A stretch of DNA of 64,000 nt, from assembly GCA_028871455.1 (NCBI GenBank), contig JAGWNF010000006.1, forward strand, positions 1 to 64,000, given 5' to 3'. The notes under the pieces are model-generated. The model did not search any database. It saw only the letters and a program-made list of their open reading frames with translations, and was not told the origin of the DNA. The DNA is from Alphaproteobacteria bacterium. GTDB lineage: Bacteria > Pseudomonadota > Alphaproteobacteria > ATCC43930 > CGMCC-115725. Each line of letters opens with the position of its first letter. Position 1 is the first letter of the stretch. The position numbers were made by a program, and so were the translations under genes. Shown piece after piece: positions 30,695 through 40,691 of the stretch.

Positions 30695-31654
30695 ATGAAT
30701 ATTCTGTTCGTCACGGCGACGCGAATCGGCGACGCCGTCCTGTCGACCGGGCTGCTGCGCTATCTGATCGAACGCCATCCCGGCGCCGCGCTCACCGTCG
30801 CCGCCGGTCCGCTGGCGGCGCCGCTGTTCACCGAGGTGCCGGGCCTGGCGCGCGTCATCGTCGTCGAGAAAAAGGCGCGCGGCCTCCATTGGCCGTCGCT
30901 CTGGGCCCAGGTGGCGACGACGCGCTGGGACCTCGCCGTCGATCTGCGCGGCTCGGCGCTCACCTATTTACTATGGGCGCGCCAGCGCTACGTGATGGCC
31001 AAGGGCAATCCCGAGGAGCATCGCGTGCGCCAGCTCGCCCGGCTGTTCGATCTCGAGCCGCCGCCGACACCGACGCTGTGGCTCGGTGCGCGGCACCTCG
31101 ACGCTGCGGCGAAGCTGGCGCCGCCCGACGCGAGGCTGCTGGTCATCAGTCCGACGGCGAACTGGCCGCGCAAGGAATGGCGCGCGGCGCGCTTCGCCGA
31201 GCTCGCGCTGCGGCTGACTGCGCCGACGGGTCCGTTGGCTGGCGCGCGCGTCGCGGTGATGGCGGCGGCGCATGAGCGGGCCCAGGCCGCGCCGGTGATC
31301 GCGGCGCTGCCGGCCGACCGGGTCGTCGATTTCGTCGGCAAGCTCGATCTGCTCACCGCCGGCGCCATTCTGCGCAACGCCGCGCTCTTCGTCGGCAACG
31401 ACACCGGTCTGATGCATCTCGCCGCCGCCGCCGGCGCGCCGACGCTCGGCTTTTTTGGTCCGAGCAACGTCAAGGAATACGCGCCGTGGGGACCGCGCGC
31501 GGCGTACGTGCACACCGCGCTGGGCTATTGGGAGCTCTATAAGCCCGGCTGGCATCTGACACCGCCCGACAGCATGATGGACTCGCTGTCGGTCGACATG
31601 GCGGAAGCCGGCGCGCGCGCGCTGCTCGAGCGCGTCAAGGGCAAGGCGGCGTAA
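30695..31654 (+). CDS. Glycosyltransferase family 9 (heptosyltransferase-like)
   Basis: 319 residues. N-terminal ILFVTATRIGDAVLSTGLL, DLAVDLRGSALTYLL, then VISPTANWPRKEWRAARFAEL and the nucleotide-sugar site LFVGNDTGLMHLAAAAGAP, GFFGPSN match GT9 ADP-heptose transferases of LPS core synthesis. No signal peptide; these act on the cytosolic face of the inner membrane. It is the first gene of a tight four-gene plus-strand cluster with two GT4 enzymes and asnB. Confidence 0.88.
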   Translation: MNILFVTATRIGDAVLSTGLLRYLIERHPGAALTVAAGPLAAPLFTEVPGLARVIVVEKKARGLHWPSLWAQVATTRWDLAVDLRGSALTYLLWARQRYVMAKGNPEEHRVRQLARLFDLEPPPTPTLWLGARHLDAAAKLAPPDARLLVISPTANWPRKEWRAARFAELALRLTAPTGPLAGARVAVMAAAHERAQAAPVIAALPADRVVDFVGKLDLLTAGAILRNAALFVGNDTGLMHLAAAAGAPTLGFFGPSNVKEYAPWGPRAAYVHTALGYWELYKPGWHLTPPDSMMDSLSVDMAEAGARALLERVKGKAA

Positions 31655-31655
31655 C

Positions 31656-32690
31656 ATGGCCGAAATCGTGATGGGCGACGACGGCGTTGCCTTCGACGGA
31701 CGCACCGGCGCGGCGTCGCCGCTCGGCGGCGCCGAGGCGGCATTCGTCTCGCTCGCCGAGGCCTTCGTCGCGCGCGGCCATCGCGTCCTCGCCTTCACCC
31801 GCTGCGCCGCGGAGGTCGTCCACAACGGCGTCGACTGGATTCCGGTGACGCAACCGATGCCCGGTGCCGCCGATCTCTACATCGCCAATCGCGGCGACAA
31901 GCTGATCGGCCGCGTGCCCCAGGCGCGCACGCGCGTCTTCTGGATCCACAACCCCGGCGGCTACCTGAAGAAGCCGCGCTACATCCGCGCGCTGTGGACC
32001 TGGCGGCCGATCGTCGTCGCTATCGGTGAGTATGCCGGCCGCACCGTGCCGTGGTGGATGCCGCGGCGCGGCAGCGTCGTCGTCATTCCCTACGGTCTTG
32101 CCGACGAATTCCGTCGCGCCACGCCGCGGCCGGCGCCGCCGCCGGTCGCGATCTTCACCTCCAATCCGCTCCGCGGCCTCGATTGGCTGCTCGAGCTCTG
32201 GACCGAGCTAATCCAGCCGATGGTGCCGAAGGCCGAGCTGCGCATCTATTCCGGCGCCGCGGTCTACGGTGCCGCCGGCGCCAAGCACGCCGAGGCCATG
32301 GCGCGCGTGCTCGACCGCGCCGCGGCGCTCGGCGCCGCGGGCGTGCGATGCATGGCGCCGCTGCCGCGCGCGGCGTTGATCGACGCGCTGAAGGCGGCGC
32401 GCGTCATGCTCTATCGCGGCGACGTCAACGAGACCTATTGCGCCGCCGTCGCCGAGGCCCAGGCGCTCGGCGTACCGGCCGTCGTCACGCCGCTCGGCTC
32501 GCTGCCCGAGCGCGTCGTCGACGGCGTCACCGGCGTGATCGCGGCCGGCAACAGTGCCTTCGCCGGCGCCGCCGTGCGGCTCTTGACCGACGACGTCCTT
32601 TGGCAGCGCATGCACCAAGCGGCGCTGAAGCGGCAGCGCGGCCTGTCGTGGGATGAGGTCGCCGTGCGCTTCGAGAGCCTGATGACATGA
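31656..32690 (+). CDS. Glycosyltransferase (GT4-like)
   Basis: 344 residues with a GT-B layout: N-terminal SPLGGAEAAFVSLAEAFVARGHRV, then VFWIHNPGGYLKKPRY, and a C-terminal donor site region NETYCAAVAEAQALGVPAVV, TPLGSLPERVVDG. Acceptor and donor cannot be read. It starts two bases after the GT9 stop and overlaps the next glycosyltransferase by four bases, which supports one operon. Confidence 0.85.
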   Translation: MAEIVMGDDGVAFDGRTGAASPLGGAEAAFVSLAEAFVARGHRVLAFTRCAAEVVHNGVDWIPVTQPMPGAADLYIANRGDKLIGRVPQARTRVFWIHNPGGYLKKPRYIRALWTWRPIVVAIGEYAGRTVPWWMPRRGSVVVIPYGLADEFRRATPRPAPPPVAIFTSNPLRGLDWLLELWTELIQPMVPKAELRIYSGAAVYGAAGAKHAEAMARVLDRAAALGAAGVRCMAPLPRAALIDALKAARVMLYRGDVNETYCAAVAEAQALGVPAVVTPLGSLPERVVDGVTGVIAAGNSAFAGAAVRLLTDDVLWQRMHQAALKRQRGLSWDEVAVRFESLMT

Positions 32691-33706
32691 CGCGGCTGGT
32701 ACAGCTCATGGCCGGCGCCGAGCACGGCGGCGCCGAGGCGTTCTTCACCCGGCTGGCGATCGCCCTGCAGCGCGCCGGCCAGGAGCAACGCGTCGCCATC
32801 CGGCCTTATGCGGCGCGCACGGCAGCGCTGACGGCGGCGGGCATCGCGCCGATCGCGCTGTCGTTCCGCGGTGGCCTCTTCGATTTCGCGACGCGCCGTG
32901 GCCTGCGTACGCTCCTCCGCGACTATCGCCCGCAGGTGGTGTTGAGCTGGATGAACCGGGCGACGTCGCTTTGCCCGCGCGGCGATTTCGTGCATGTTGC
33001 CCGGCTCGGAGGCTATTACGATTTGAAATACTATCGTGGCTGTGACCATCTGATCGCCAACACGCGCGGCATTGCGGATTATCTGATGGCGCAGGGCTGG
33101 CCCGCCGAGCGCGTGCATCACCTGCCGAACTTTCCGACCGTCGCGTCGACGCCATCGCCGGTCGCCGAGCTGCGGCCGGACGGTCCGCTGGCGCTGGCGC
33201 TGGGTCGCCTCCATCGCAACAAGGCCTTCGACGTGCTGCTCGACGCACTGGCGCGCGCGCCGGGCATCCACCTCTGGCTCGCCGGCGAAGGGCCGGAGCG
33301 TGCCGCGCTCGAAAGCCAGGCGCGCAAGCTCGGCCTCGGCGACCGCGTGCGCTTTCTCGGCTGGCGCGACGACGCGCCGGCGCTGCTCGCCGCCTGCGAT
33401 TTCCTGGTCGTGCCGTCGCGTCGCGAGCCGCTCGGCAACACCATCGTCGAGGCCTGGGCCGCCGAGCGGCCGGTGGTCGCAACCGAAACCGCCGGACCGC
33501 AAGAGCTGATCGCGTCGGGCGAGACCGGCCTGCTGGTGCCGGCGGAGGACGCCGACGCGCTGGCGCTGACGATGCAGCGTCTTGCCGACGATCGCACGCT
33601 GCGCACGCGCCTCGCCGCCGCCGGCCATGCCCGCTATCGCGCGGAATTTTCCGAAAGCCGCGTGGTCGCGGCCTATCAAGCTTTGCTCGCGGCGGTCGCG
33701 GCCTGA
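32687..33706 (+). CDS. Glycosyltransferase family 4
   Basis: 339 residues. LMAGAEHGGAEAFFTRLAIAL at the N-terminus; donor domain with LALGRLHRNKAFDVLLDAL, LWLAGEGPERAALESQA, VRFLGWRDDAPALLAACDF and the E-x7-E motif region EPLGNTIVEAWAAERPVVA. This is a classic GT4 enzyme for LPS core or surface polysaccharide. ATGA overlap with the upstream gene; the stop overlaps asnB by one base. Confidence 0.88.
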   Translation: MTRLVQLMAGAEHGGAEAFFTRLAIALQRAGQEQRVAIRPYAARTAALTAAGIAPIALSFRGGLFDFATRRGLRTLLRDYRPQVVLSWMNRATSLCPRGDFVHVARLGGYYDLKYYRGCDHLIANTRGIADYLMAQGWPAERVHHLPNFPTVASTPSPVAELRPDGPLALALGRLHRNKAFDVLLDALARAPGIHLWLAGEGPERAALESQARKLGLGDRVRFLGWRDDAPALLAACDFLVVPSRREPLGNTIVEAWAAERPVVATETAGPQELIASGETGLLVPAEDADALALTMQRLADDRTLRTRLAAAGHARYRAEFSESRVVAAYQALLAAVAA

Positions 33707-35490
33707 TGTGCGGCATCGCCGGGTTCATGACGCTGTCGGGCGAAGCCCCGCCGGCCGGTGGTCTCGCCGCGATGGAGACCGCGCTCCAGCACCGCGGTCC
33801 CGACGGCTACGGCCACTATCGCGCCGGCGACGTCGGCATGGTGCAGACGCGGCTCGCCATCATCGATCTCGCCACCGGCGATCAGCCGCTCTATGAGCCG
33901 TCCGGCGCGGCGCTGGTCGCCAACGGCGAGATCTACAACTACGTCGAACTGAAGCAGGACCTGCCGCCGGCGGTTTTTGCTACCGCATCCGACTGCGAGG
34001 TGCCGCTCCATCTCTATCGCCGCTATGGCATGGATTTCACCCGGCACCTGCGCGGCATGTACGCCATCGCGCTGCACGATCCCGGCGCCGGAAGGCTGCT
34101 GCTGGCGCGCGATCCCTTCGGCATCAAGCCGCTCTATTACGTCGAGACGCCGCTCGGCCTCGCCTTCGCCTCCGAGCCGCAGGCCCTCATCCGCGGCGGC
34201 TTCGCGCCAATGCGCGCCGGCGCGCCGGTGCTCAATCCGGCGGCGCGCAACGAGCTCCTGCAGCTCCAGTTCACCACCGGCCGCGAGACAATCTTCCACG
34301 GCGTGCGTCGCGTGCTGCCGGGCGAGACCGTGGTGGTGGCGCGCGGCCGCATCGTCGAGCGCCGTCACATCGACGCGCTGCCTTCGGGCGCCGCGCGCTC
34401 GCAAGGCGAGAGCGACGCGCTCGCCGCCTTCGATCGCGCCTTCGCCGACAGCGTGCGCATCCATCAGCGCGCCGACGTGCCTTACGGCATGTTCCTCTCG
34501 GGCGGCATCGATTCCAGCGCCGTGCTGGCGATGATGGCGCGGCTCAACGAGCGTCCGGTGCAGGCCTTCACCATCGGCTTCTCGCATACTGCGGCGGCGG
34601 ACGAGCGCGACGCGGCGCGCGCCGTCGCCCGCGCGCTCGGCGCCGAGCACACCGAGGTCGAATTCCGCGAGGGTGATTTCTGGGGCCTGCTGCCGGCGAT
34701 CGCCCGCGCGCTCGACGATCCCGCCGCCGATTACGCCGTGCTGCCGACCTACAAGCTCGCCGAGACCGCGCGCGCCGCCGGGCTCAAGGTCATCCTGTCG
34801 GGCGAGGGCGGCGACGAGCTGTTCGCCGGCTACGGCCGCTATCGCTCGGTGATGCGGCCGTGGTGGCTCGGCGGCAAACTGTTGCGCGGCCGCGGCAACC
34901 TCGACGGTCTCGGCATCCTGCGCGCCGAGCTCGCCGGCTGGCGCGATGGCGTGCAGGCGGCGGAGCTCGCCGCGACGCAGGGCGGCCGCTCGCGCCTCCA
35001 GGTGGCGCAGGCGACCGATTGCGCCGACTGGCTGCCCAACGACTTGCTGACCAAGCTCGACCGTTGCCTGATGGCGCATGGCGTCGAAGGCCGCACGCCG
35101 TTTCTCGACCGCGGCATGGCGCAGATGGCGTTCCGCTTGCCCGACGATCTCAAGGTGAGGAAGCGCCTCGGCAAGTGGCTGTTGCGCCGCTGGGTCGAGC
35201 AGCATGTGCCGCAGGCGCAGCCGATGGCGAGGAAGCGCGGCTTCACCGTGCCGGTCGGCGAATGGATCGCGCGGCGCGGCGCACAGCTCGGTCCGCTGGT
35301 CGCGGCGCAGCCCGGCGTCGCCGAGCTCTGCGTGCCGGGCGCAGTCGAGACACTGTTTCGCGAGGCGAGCAAGAAGCGCGAGGGTTTCGCCGCCTGGACA
35401 CTGCTGTTCTACGCGCTCTGGCACCGCCAGCACATCGAGCGCCGCAGCGATGGCGGCGACGTCTTCACCATGCTCGGTGCGCGGGGGTAG
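33706..35490 (+). CDS. asnB: Asparagine synthase (glutamine-hydrolysing)
   Basis: 594 residues: an N-terminal Ntn glutaminase domain with Cys 2 as nucleophile (MCGIAGFMTLSG) and a C-terminal synthetase with the PP-loop FLSGGIDSSAVLA and LSGEGGDELFAGYGRYR. It could make free asparagine, but members in glycan clusters often amidate sugar carboxylates. Here it is the last gene of a glycosyltransferase operon, so the second role is a reasonable inference. The start is fixed by the required Cys 2. Confidence 0.9.
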   Translation: MCGIAGFMTLSGEAPPAGGLAAMETALQHRGPDGYGHYRAGDVGMVQTRLAIIDLATGDQPLYEPSGAALVANGEIYNYVELKQDLPPAVFATASDCEVPLHLYRRYGMDFTRHLRGMYAIALHDPGAGRLLLARDPFGIKPLYYVETPLGLAFASEPQALIRGGFAPMRAGAPVLNPAARNELLQLQFTTGRETIFHGVRRVLPGETVVVARGRIVERRHIDALPSGAARSQGESDALAAFDRAFADSVRIHQRADVPYGMFLSGGIDSSAVLAMMARLNERPVQAFTIGFSHTAAADERDAARAVARALGAEHTEVEFREGDFWGLLPAIARALDDPAADYAVLPTYKLAETARAAGLKVILSGEGGDELFAGYGRYRSVMRPWWLGGKLLRGRGNLDGLGILRAELAGWRDGVQAAELAATQGGRSRLQVAQATDCADWLPNDLLTKLDRCLMAHGVEGRTPFLDRGMAQMAFRLPDDLKVRKRLGKWLLRRWVEQHVPQAQPMARKRGFTVPVGEWIARRGAQLGPLVAAQPGVAELCVPGAVETLFREASKKREGFAAWTLLFYALWHRQHIERRSDGGDVFTMLGARG

Positions 35491-35552
35491 ATCCGCTTCG
35501 CCACGGAGACGCGAAGAGCACGGAGGGGACAATTCCCGTTTCTTCGTGTCCT

Positions 35553-36212
35553 TTAGAGGGCATTACTCTTGCCGAGATTGCAGTTCTCGCAGAGCGTTTG
35601 GAGGTTTTCTTCGGTGGTCTCACCGCCGAGGCTCCACGCTTTGATATGATCGATATGCAGCGACAGGCCCGGTTTCAAAGCGGGACTCGCACCACAGGCG
35701 CGACATGAAAAATTGTCTCGCTTCATTACGCGGAACCGTAGCCTGAGAGATGGATCACGGCTGGTTTTGTGTTTGGTCGAACCTTCGACGGGAATCGGAG
35801 GCCGTATATCTTGCGCGTTCGCGTAGGCGACGAATTGTTCGAGTGCTTTCATCCAAGAATGAAATCGGCGCTGATAAGGACCGGACGAAATGACGGACGG
35901 TGGGCGAGCAAGTTCTCTGAAGCGGGGTTGCCGGCCGTAATACTCCCAGAGGCGCATTAAGTTCTCAAATAGGCGTTCATCAGTGATGTCACGTTCGATC
36001 GCGACATTCAGCCCGGCGGCGATGAGGGCCTTGTTCCAGGTACCAAATCGGAGCGAGGCAGTTGATGGATGATAATTCCCCAAACTCGCATACAGCCTAA
36101 AAGAAACGAACTTGGTTCTAACGAGCGCAGCCACACGTCGGATGTCCGAGATTAACTCCTGATCTGAAACTGGTGTCCGGACACGCTCAAGCCGGAACTT
36201 TGAGTCGCTCAT
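35553..36212 (-). CDS. HNH endonuclease with homing-endonuclease-associated repeats
   Basis: 219 residues. Two N-terminal units of about 55 residues ([20 protein letters not shown] ending [13 protein letters not shown], and [20 protein letters not shown] ending [11 protein letters not shown]) look like HNHR repeats that bind DNA. The C-terminus is a full HNH domain: [46 protein letters not shown], with the zinc cysteine pairs. GC is lower than in pyrC. The ATG overlaps the pyrC stop by four bases, so it is inserted at the exact end of a housekeeping gene. It could be a free-standing homing endonuclease. Confidence 0.85.
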   Translation of the reverse strand: MSDSKFRLERVRTPVSDQELISDIRRVAALVRTKFVSFRLYASLGNYHPSTASLRFGTWNKALIAAGLNVAIERDITDERLFENLMRLWEYYGRQPRFRELARPPSVISSGPYQRRFHSWMKALEQFVAYANAQDIRPPIPVEGSTKHKTSRDPSLRLRFRVMKRDNFSCRACGASPALKPGLSLHIDHIKAWSLGGETTEENLQTLCENCNLGKSNAL

Positions 36213-37273
36213 CGGTTCTTTGGCGAGTCGGGTTTGCCCAAAAGCTGCCACCCCAACTCTTCTCCTGCCAGGAACGGCTTCACCGCGCCGGTGCCGACTT
36301 TCACCTTCGCCGGTACTTTCCATTTCTCGCGCTCGAGCGTCACGCGGGTCTCGTTCGGCGGCAGGCCATAGAAGCGCGGGCCGTTGAGCGCGGCGAAGGC
36401 TTCGAGCCGGTCGAGCGCGTTCTCTTCCTCGAAGACGCGCGCGTAGGTTTCGAGCGCGGCCGGCGCGCAGAAGATTCCGGCACAGCCGCAATCCTTTTCC
36501 TTGTCGGCGATCCGGTGCGGTGCGCTGTCGGTGCCGAGGAAGAATTTCGCCTCGCCCGAGGTCGCGGCCTGGCGCAGCGCCAGCCGATGCGCTTCGCGCT
36601 TCGCCACCGGCAGGCAATACATGTGCGGCCGCAAGCCGCCCTGGAAGAGGGCATTGCGGCTGATGGTCAGATGATGCGGCGTGATCGTCGCCGCGACGTT
36701 CGGTCGCTGCGCGCGCACGAAGTCGACGGCGTCGCGCGTCGTTACGTGCTCGAACACCACCTTGAGCTCCGGCAGGCGCCGGACGAGCGGCGCGAGCACG
36801 CGCTCGATGAATGCCGCCTCGCGGTCGAAGACGTCGACTTTGGGATCGGTCACCTCGCCGTGCACCAGAAGCGGCATGCCGAGCCGCGCCATGCGCTCCA
36901 GCACCTTGGCGATGCGCGCGATGTCGGTGACGCCCAAATCCGAATTGGTCGTCGCATACGCGGGATAAAGCTTGGCCGCGATCCAGACGCGGCTCGCGAA
37001 GCCGCGCTCGATCTCGTCCGCCGCTATCGTGTCGGTGAGATAGGCGGTCATCAGCGGCGTGAACGCGGTGCGGCGCGGCAGCGCCTTGAGGATGCGTTTG
37101 CGGTATGCCTCGGCGGCGGAAACGCGGGTCACTGGCGGCGCCAGATTGGGCATGACGATGGCGCGGCCGAAGACGCGCGCGGAAAACGGCAGCACCGCTT
37201 TCAGCATCGCGCCGTCGCGCAGGTGCAGATGCCAGTCGTCCGGACGCCGCAGCGTCAGGCTTTCGCGCGCCAT
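36209..37273 (-). CDS. pyrC: Dihydroorotase (type II)
   Basis: 354-residue zinc amidohydrolase of pyrimidine synthesis. Metal motif [10 protein letters not shown], the carboxylated-lysine region [54 protein letters not shown] and the aspartate in [10 protein letters not shown] are all present. Length is normal for the short single-function form. Divergent from the thiolase gene across 59 bases. Confidence 0.96.
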   Translation of the reverse strand: MARESLTLRRPDDWHLHLRDGAMLKAVLPFSARVFGRAIVMPNLAPPVTRVSAAEAYRKRILKALPRRTAFTPLMTAYLTDTIAADEIERGFASRVWIAAKLYPAYATTNSDLGVTDIARIAKVLERMARLGMPLLVHGEVTDPKVDVFDREAAFIERVLAPLVRRLPELKVVFEHVTTRDAVDFVRAQRPNVAATITPHHLTISRNALFQGGLRPHMYCLPVAKREAHRLALRQAATSGEAKFFLGTDSAPHRIADKEKDCGCAGIFCAPAALETYARVFEEENALDRLEAFAALNGPRFYGLPPNETRVTLEREKWKVPAKVKVGTGAVKPFLAGEELGWQLLGKPDSPKNR

Positions 37274-37332
37274 GTTCTTGTTCCCCGCTCGCGGCGTCAG
37301 TATATCCTACCCGCGCTAGCCAAGGAGAAGCC

Positions 37333-38499
37333 ATGACCGCCGCCATCATCGGCTGGGCCCATTCGCGCTTCGGCAAGCTCGAAGGCGAGGACATCGAAGG
37401 CCTGATCGTCCGCGTCGGCGCCGAGGCGATCGGGGACGCTGGCCTCGCGCCAGCCGACATCGACGAGATCTTCATCGGCACCTTCAATGGCGGCTTCGTG
37501 CGCCAGGAATTTCCCTCGTCGCTGACCCTCCAGATCGATCCGAGTCTGCGCTTCAAGCCGGCGACAAGGGTTGAAAACGCGTGTGCAACAGGCAGCGCGG
37601 CGATCCATCAGGGTTTGAACGCCATCGCCGCGCATCGCGCGCGCCGCGTGCTGGTCGTCGGCGTCGAGAAGATGACCGAGATTTCGGGGCCGCAGGTCGG
37701 CGACATTTTGATCCGTGCCGCCTATCTCAAGGAGGAAGGCGACATCGAAGGCGGCTTCGCCGGTGTCTTTGGCCGCATCGCCCAGATGTATTTCCAGCGC
37801 TACGGCGACAAGTCCGACGTGCTCGCCCGGATCGCCGCCAAAAACCATAAGAACGGCGCCGCCAATCCGCTGGCGCAAATCCGCAAGGACCTGGGCTACG
37901 ATTTCTGCCGCACCGTCTCGGACAAGAACCCGATCGTCGCCGGTCCCTTGCGCCGCACCGATTGCTCGCTGGTGTCGGATGGCTGCGCCGCGCTGGTGCT
38001 GACCGACATCGACACCGCGCTCGCGGCCAAGAAGGCGGTGGTGTTCCGCGCCGCCGAGCATGTCAACGACTTCCTGCCGATGTCGAAGCGCGATATCACC
38101 GGCTACGAGGGCGCGGCGCTCGCCTGGCAGCGCGCCTTCGACCACGCCGGCGTGACGCTCGACGATCTCTCCTGCGCCGAGGTGCATGACTGCTTCACCA
38201 TCGCCGAGCTGCTGATCTACGAGGCGATGGGGATGGCGAAGAAAGGCGAGGGTGATCGCGTCGTCGAGGCCGGCACCGCCGAAAAAACCGGCAAGCTGCC
38301 GATCAACGCCTCGGGCGGGCTCAAGGCCAAGGGCCATCCCATTGGTGCAACGGGCGTCTCGATGCACGTTCTCCAATCGATGCAGCTCACCGGCACCGCC
38401 GGCAACATCCAGTTGCCGAGCGTGCAGCTCGCGGGCGTCTTTAACATGGGCGGCGCCGCGGTCGCCAATTACGTCAGCATCCTCGAACGCCTACGATGA
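37333..38499 (+). CDS. Thiolase family acetyl-CoA acyltransferase
   Basis: 388 residues with the thiolase fold. Nucleophile cysteine in ATRVENACATGSAAIHQG, second block CAEVHDCFTIAELLIYEAMG, and the histidine region NASGGLKAKGHPIGATG. The arrangement is that of the SCP2/acetyl-CoA acetyltransferase subgroup; chain-length preference is unknown. Start after AAGGAGAAGCC. It overlaps the next gene by four bases, so the two are probably one operon. Confidence 0.88.
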   Translation: MTAAIIGWAHSRFGKLEGEDIEGLIVRVGAEAIGDAGLAPADIDEIFIGTFNGGFVRQEFPSSLTLQIDPSLRFKPATRVENACATGSAAIHQGLNAIAAHRARRVLVVGVEKMTEISGPQVGDILIRAAYLKEEGDIEGGFAGVFGRIAQMYFQRYGDKSDVLARIAAKNHKNGAANPLAQIRKDLGYDFCRTVSDKNPIVAGPLRRTDCSLVSDGCAALVLTDIDTALAAKKAVVFRAAEHVNDFLPMSKRDITGYEGAALAWQRAFDHAGVTLDDLSCAEVHDCFTIAELLIYEAMGMAKKGEGDRVVEAGTAEKTGKLPINASGGLKAKGHPIGATGVSMHVLQSMQLTGTAGNIQLPSVQLAGVFNMGGAAVANYVSILERLR

Positions 38500-39491
38500 G
38501 CGGCAACTTCACCGCGCTGCTGCTGGAGGAGAGCGCCGGCAAGGTTGCGGCGCGCGTCGCGTCGCTGCCGGAAAGCGACCTGCCGTCGGGCGAGGTCACC
38601 GTCGCGGTCGAGTATTCGACGCTCAACTACAAGGACGGCTTGATCCTGCTGGGCCTCGGCAAGCTGGTGCGGAAATATCCGCATGTGCCGGGCATCGATT
38701 TCGCCGGCACGGTCGAGAGTTCGACGTCGCCCGAATGGAAAGCCGGCGACAAGGTCGTGCTCACCGGCTGGCGCGTCGGCGAGATGCAGTGGGGCGGCTA
38801 CGCCCAGAAGGCGCGCGTCAAGGCGAGCCAGCTCGTGCGCCTGCCGCCCAATATCACCACCAAGCGCGCCATGGCGATTGGCACCGCCGGCTTCACCGCG
38901 ATGCTGGCGGTGATGGCGCTCGAGGACAACGGATTGAAGCCCGGCACTGGCGAGGTGCTGGTGACCGGCGCCGCCGGCGGTCTGGGCAGCGTCGCGGTCG
39001 CGATCCTGGCGAAGCTCGGTCATCAGGTCGCGGCATCGACTGGCAGGCCGCAGACGCACGATTATCTCAAAAGCCTCGGCGCGACGACGATCGTCGACCG
39101 CGCCGAGCTCGCCAAGGCGCCGACACGGCCGCTCGACAGCGAACGCTGGGCCGGCGCCGTCGACAGCGTCGGCAGCACGACGCTGGCGACCGTGCTGACC
39201 CAGCTCAAGTACCGCGCCGCCGTCGCGTCGTGCGGCCTCGCCGGCGGCGCCGATCTGCCGGCGACGGTGATTCCGTTCCTGCTGCGCGGCGTGCGTCTCA
39301 TCGGCATCGATTCCGTGATGTGCCCGGTGCCGCAGCGCCAGGCCGCCTGGGCGCGGCTGGCGCGCGATCTGCCGCTCGATAAGCTTGATGCCCTGACCGA
39401 AACCGCGCCGCTCGCCGACTTGCCAAAACTCGCGCCAGTCATCCTCAAAGGCGGTATCCGCGGCCGCCTGGTCGTGGAAATCCCACGGTAG
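38496..39491 (+). CDS. YhdH/YhfP-type quinone oxidoreductase (acryloyl-CoA reductase-like)
   Basis: 331-residue medium-chain dehydrogenase without zinc. VEYSTLNYKDGLILLGLGKL, VPGIDFAGTVE, AIGTAGFTAMLAVMALED and the NADPH site VTGAAGGLGSVAVAIL match the YhdH/AcuI group. AcuI reduces acryloyl-CoA with NADPH in propionate and DMSP metabolism; the assignment here is by similarity of motifs. Coupled to the thiolase gene by an ATGA overlap. Confidence 0.85.
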   Translation: MSGNFTALLLEESAGKVAARVASLPESDLPSGEVTVAVEYSTLNYKDGLILLGLGKLVRKYPHVPGIDFAGTVESSTSPEWKAGDKVVLTGWRVGEMQWGGYAQKARVKASQLVRLPPNITTKRAMAIGTAGFTAMLAVMALEDNGLKPGTGEVLVTGAAGGLGSVAVAILAKLGHQVAASTGRPQTHDYLKSLGATTIVDRAELAKAPTRPLDSERWAGAVDSVGSTTLATVLTQLKYRAAVASCGLAGGADLPATVIPFLLRGVRLIGIDSVMCPVPQRQAAWARLARDLPLDKLDALTETAPLADLPKLAPVILKGGIRGRLVVEIPR

Positions 39492-39624
39492 GAATTAAAA
39501 ATCGTCCATCTAATCAGATAGATATGGACAACTCCTCAGTCTTAACCTAATTTTCACCGCCAAGTGCTTGAAGGTCCCTATGGGAATCGCTGCGAAGCGA
39601 AGGGATTCAGCCTTGTCGTACACC

Positions 39625-40395
39625 ATGATCGACCGCCGCCGCTTCAATCAACTCCTCGCCGTGCTCACCGCCGGCGCCAGCTTCGGCCAGGTCCATCGCG
39701 CGCTCGCCGCCGCGCCGGCACGCCCCCTGATCATGCTCGACGCCGGTCACGGCGGCGTCGATCCGGGCGCGATCGGCGTCGTCGGCACCTATGAGAAGAA
39801 CATCGCGCTGCCGACGGTGCTCGAGCTCGCGCGCCAGCTTGAGGCGACGCGGCGCTTCCGGATCACACTCACCCGCCGCGACGACGTGTTCATTCCGCTC
39901 GAGGGCCGCGTCGCCCGCGCCCGCGCGGCCAATGCCGACCTGTTCCTCTCGATCCATGCCGACGCGCTGCCGAGCCGTGCCGAGCGTGGCGCCTCGGTCT
40001 ACACGCTTTCGGAAAAGGCATCGGACCGCCTTGCCGCCGCGATGGCCGCAAGCGAGAACAGCGCCGACCGCTTCGCCGGGATCAAGCTGTCGCACGATCC
40101 GGTGGTCAACGGTATCCTCTTCGACCTCGCCCGCCGCCAGACCAGCAACCTGTCGATCCGCCTGGCGGGCGACGTAGTCAATCATCTCCGCCAGCACGTC
40201 GTCATGCTGCCGAACAGCCACCGCGCGGCTAACTTCGTCGTCCTGAAAGCGCCGGATATTCCGTCCGCGCTGGTCGAGATCGGCTGCCTCTCCAACCGGA
40301 CCGAGGAGCGTGATCTGCGCCGGCCGTCCTATCGCACCGAGATCGCTCGCGCGCTGACGCGCTCGATTAACCAATATTTTGACACAATCACCTGA
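39625..40395 (+). CDS. N-acetylmuramoyl-L-alanine amidase (Amidase_3)
   Basis: 256 residues. A twin-arginine-like leader (MIDRRRFNQLL, then a hydrophobic run ending ALAAAPA) is followed by the Amidase_3 zinc site: LDAGHGGVDPGAIG, EKNIALPTVLELA, LFLSIHADALP and VEIGCLSNRTEE. It cleaves the amide between MurNAc and the peptide stem, in the periplasm. I choose the ATG at 39625 for the Tat-like leader; an upstream ATG at 39568 is open in frame. Confidence 0.9.
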   Translation: MIDRRRFNQLLAVLTAGASFGQVHRALAAAPARPLIMLDAGHGGVDPGAIGVVGTYEKNIALPTVLELARQLEATRRFRITLTRRDDVFIPLEGRVARARAANADLFLSIHADALPSRAERGASVYTLSEKASDRLAAAMAASENSADRFAGIKLSHDPVVNGILFDLARRQTSNLSIRLAGDVVNHLRQHVVMLPNSHRAANFVVLKAPDIPSALVEIGCLSNRTEERDLRRPSYRTEIARALTRSINQYFDTIT

Positions 40396-40521
40396 TTAAC
40401 CATGTCGCCGGTGGTTGCCGGGCATTTTAATAATTTGTTGAGAATTGGCGCCGTATAACGATCCTGCGGTTCGGGATTCCGGTCCCACCGCAAGTCCTTC
40501 GGGCTTTTCCTCCCTGAACTT

Positions 40522-40551
40522 GGGCCACGCCGCAAAGCGTGGCCCATTTTT
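40522..40551 (+). terminator. Intrinsic terminator downstream of the amidase gene
   Basis: Nine-base stem GGGCCACGC paired with GCGTGGCCC across a six-base loop, directly followed by ATTTTT. This is a textbook rho-independent terminator on the plus strand, about 125 bases after the amidase stop. Confidence 0.9.
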
Positions 40552-40691
40552 CTTTCCAGCCGCCGCAGACCGCAATCGCCCGCCCACGATCGGTGAACGG
40601 ATTGGTGCCGTGGAACCGGCGCCAGGACGCACGCGCCCGCGCCGTCCGTCAGGCCCTCGATCACGGCTGATTTGCGCTATGCTCCGGGCCG

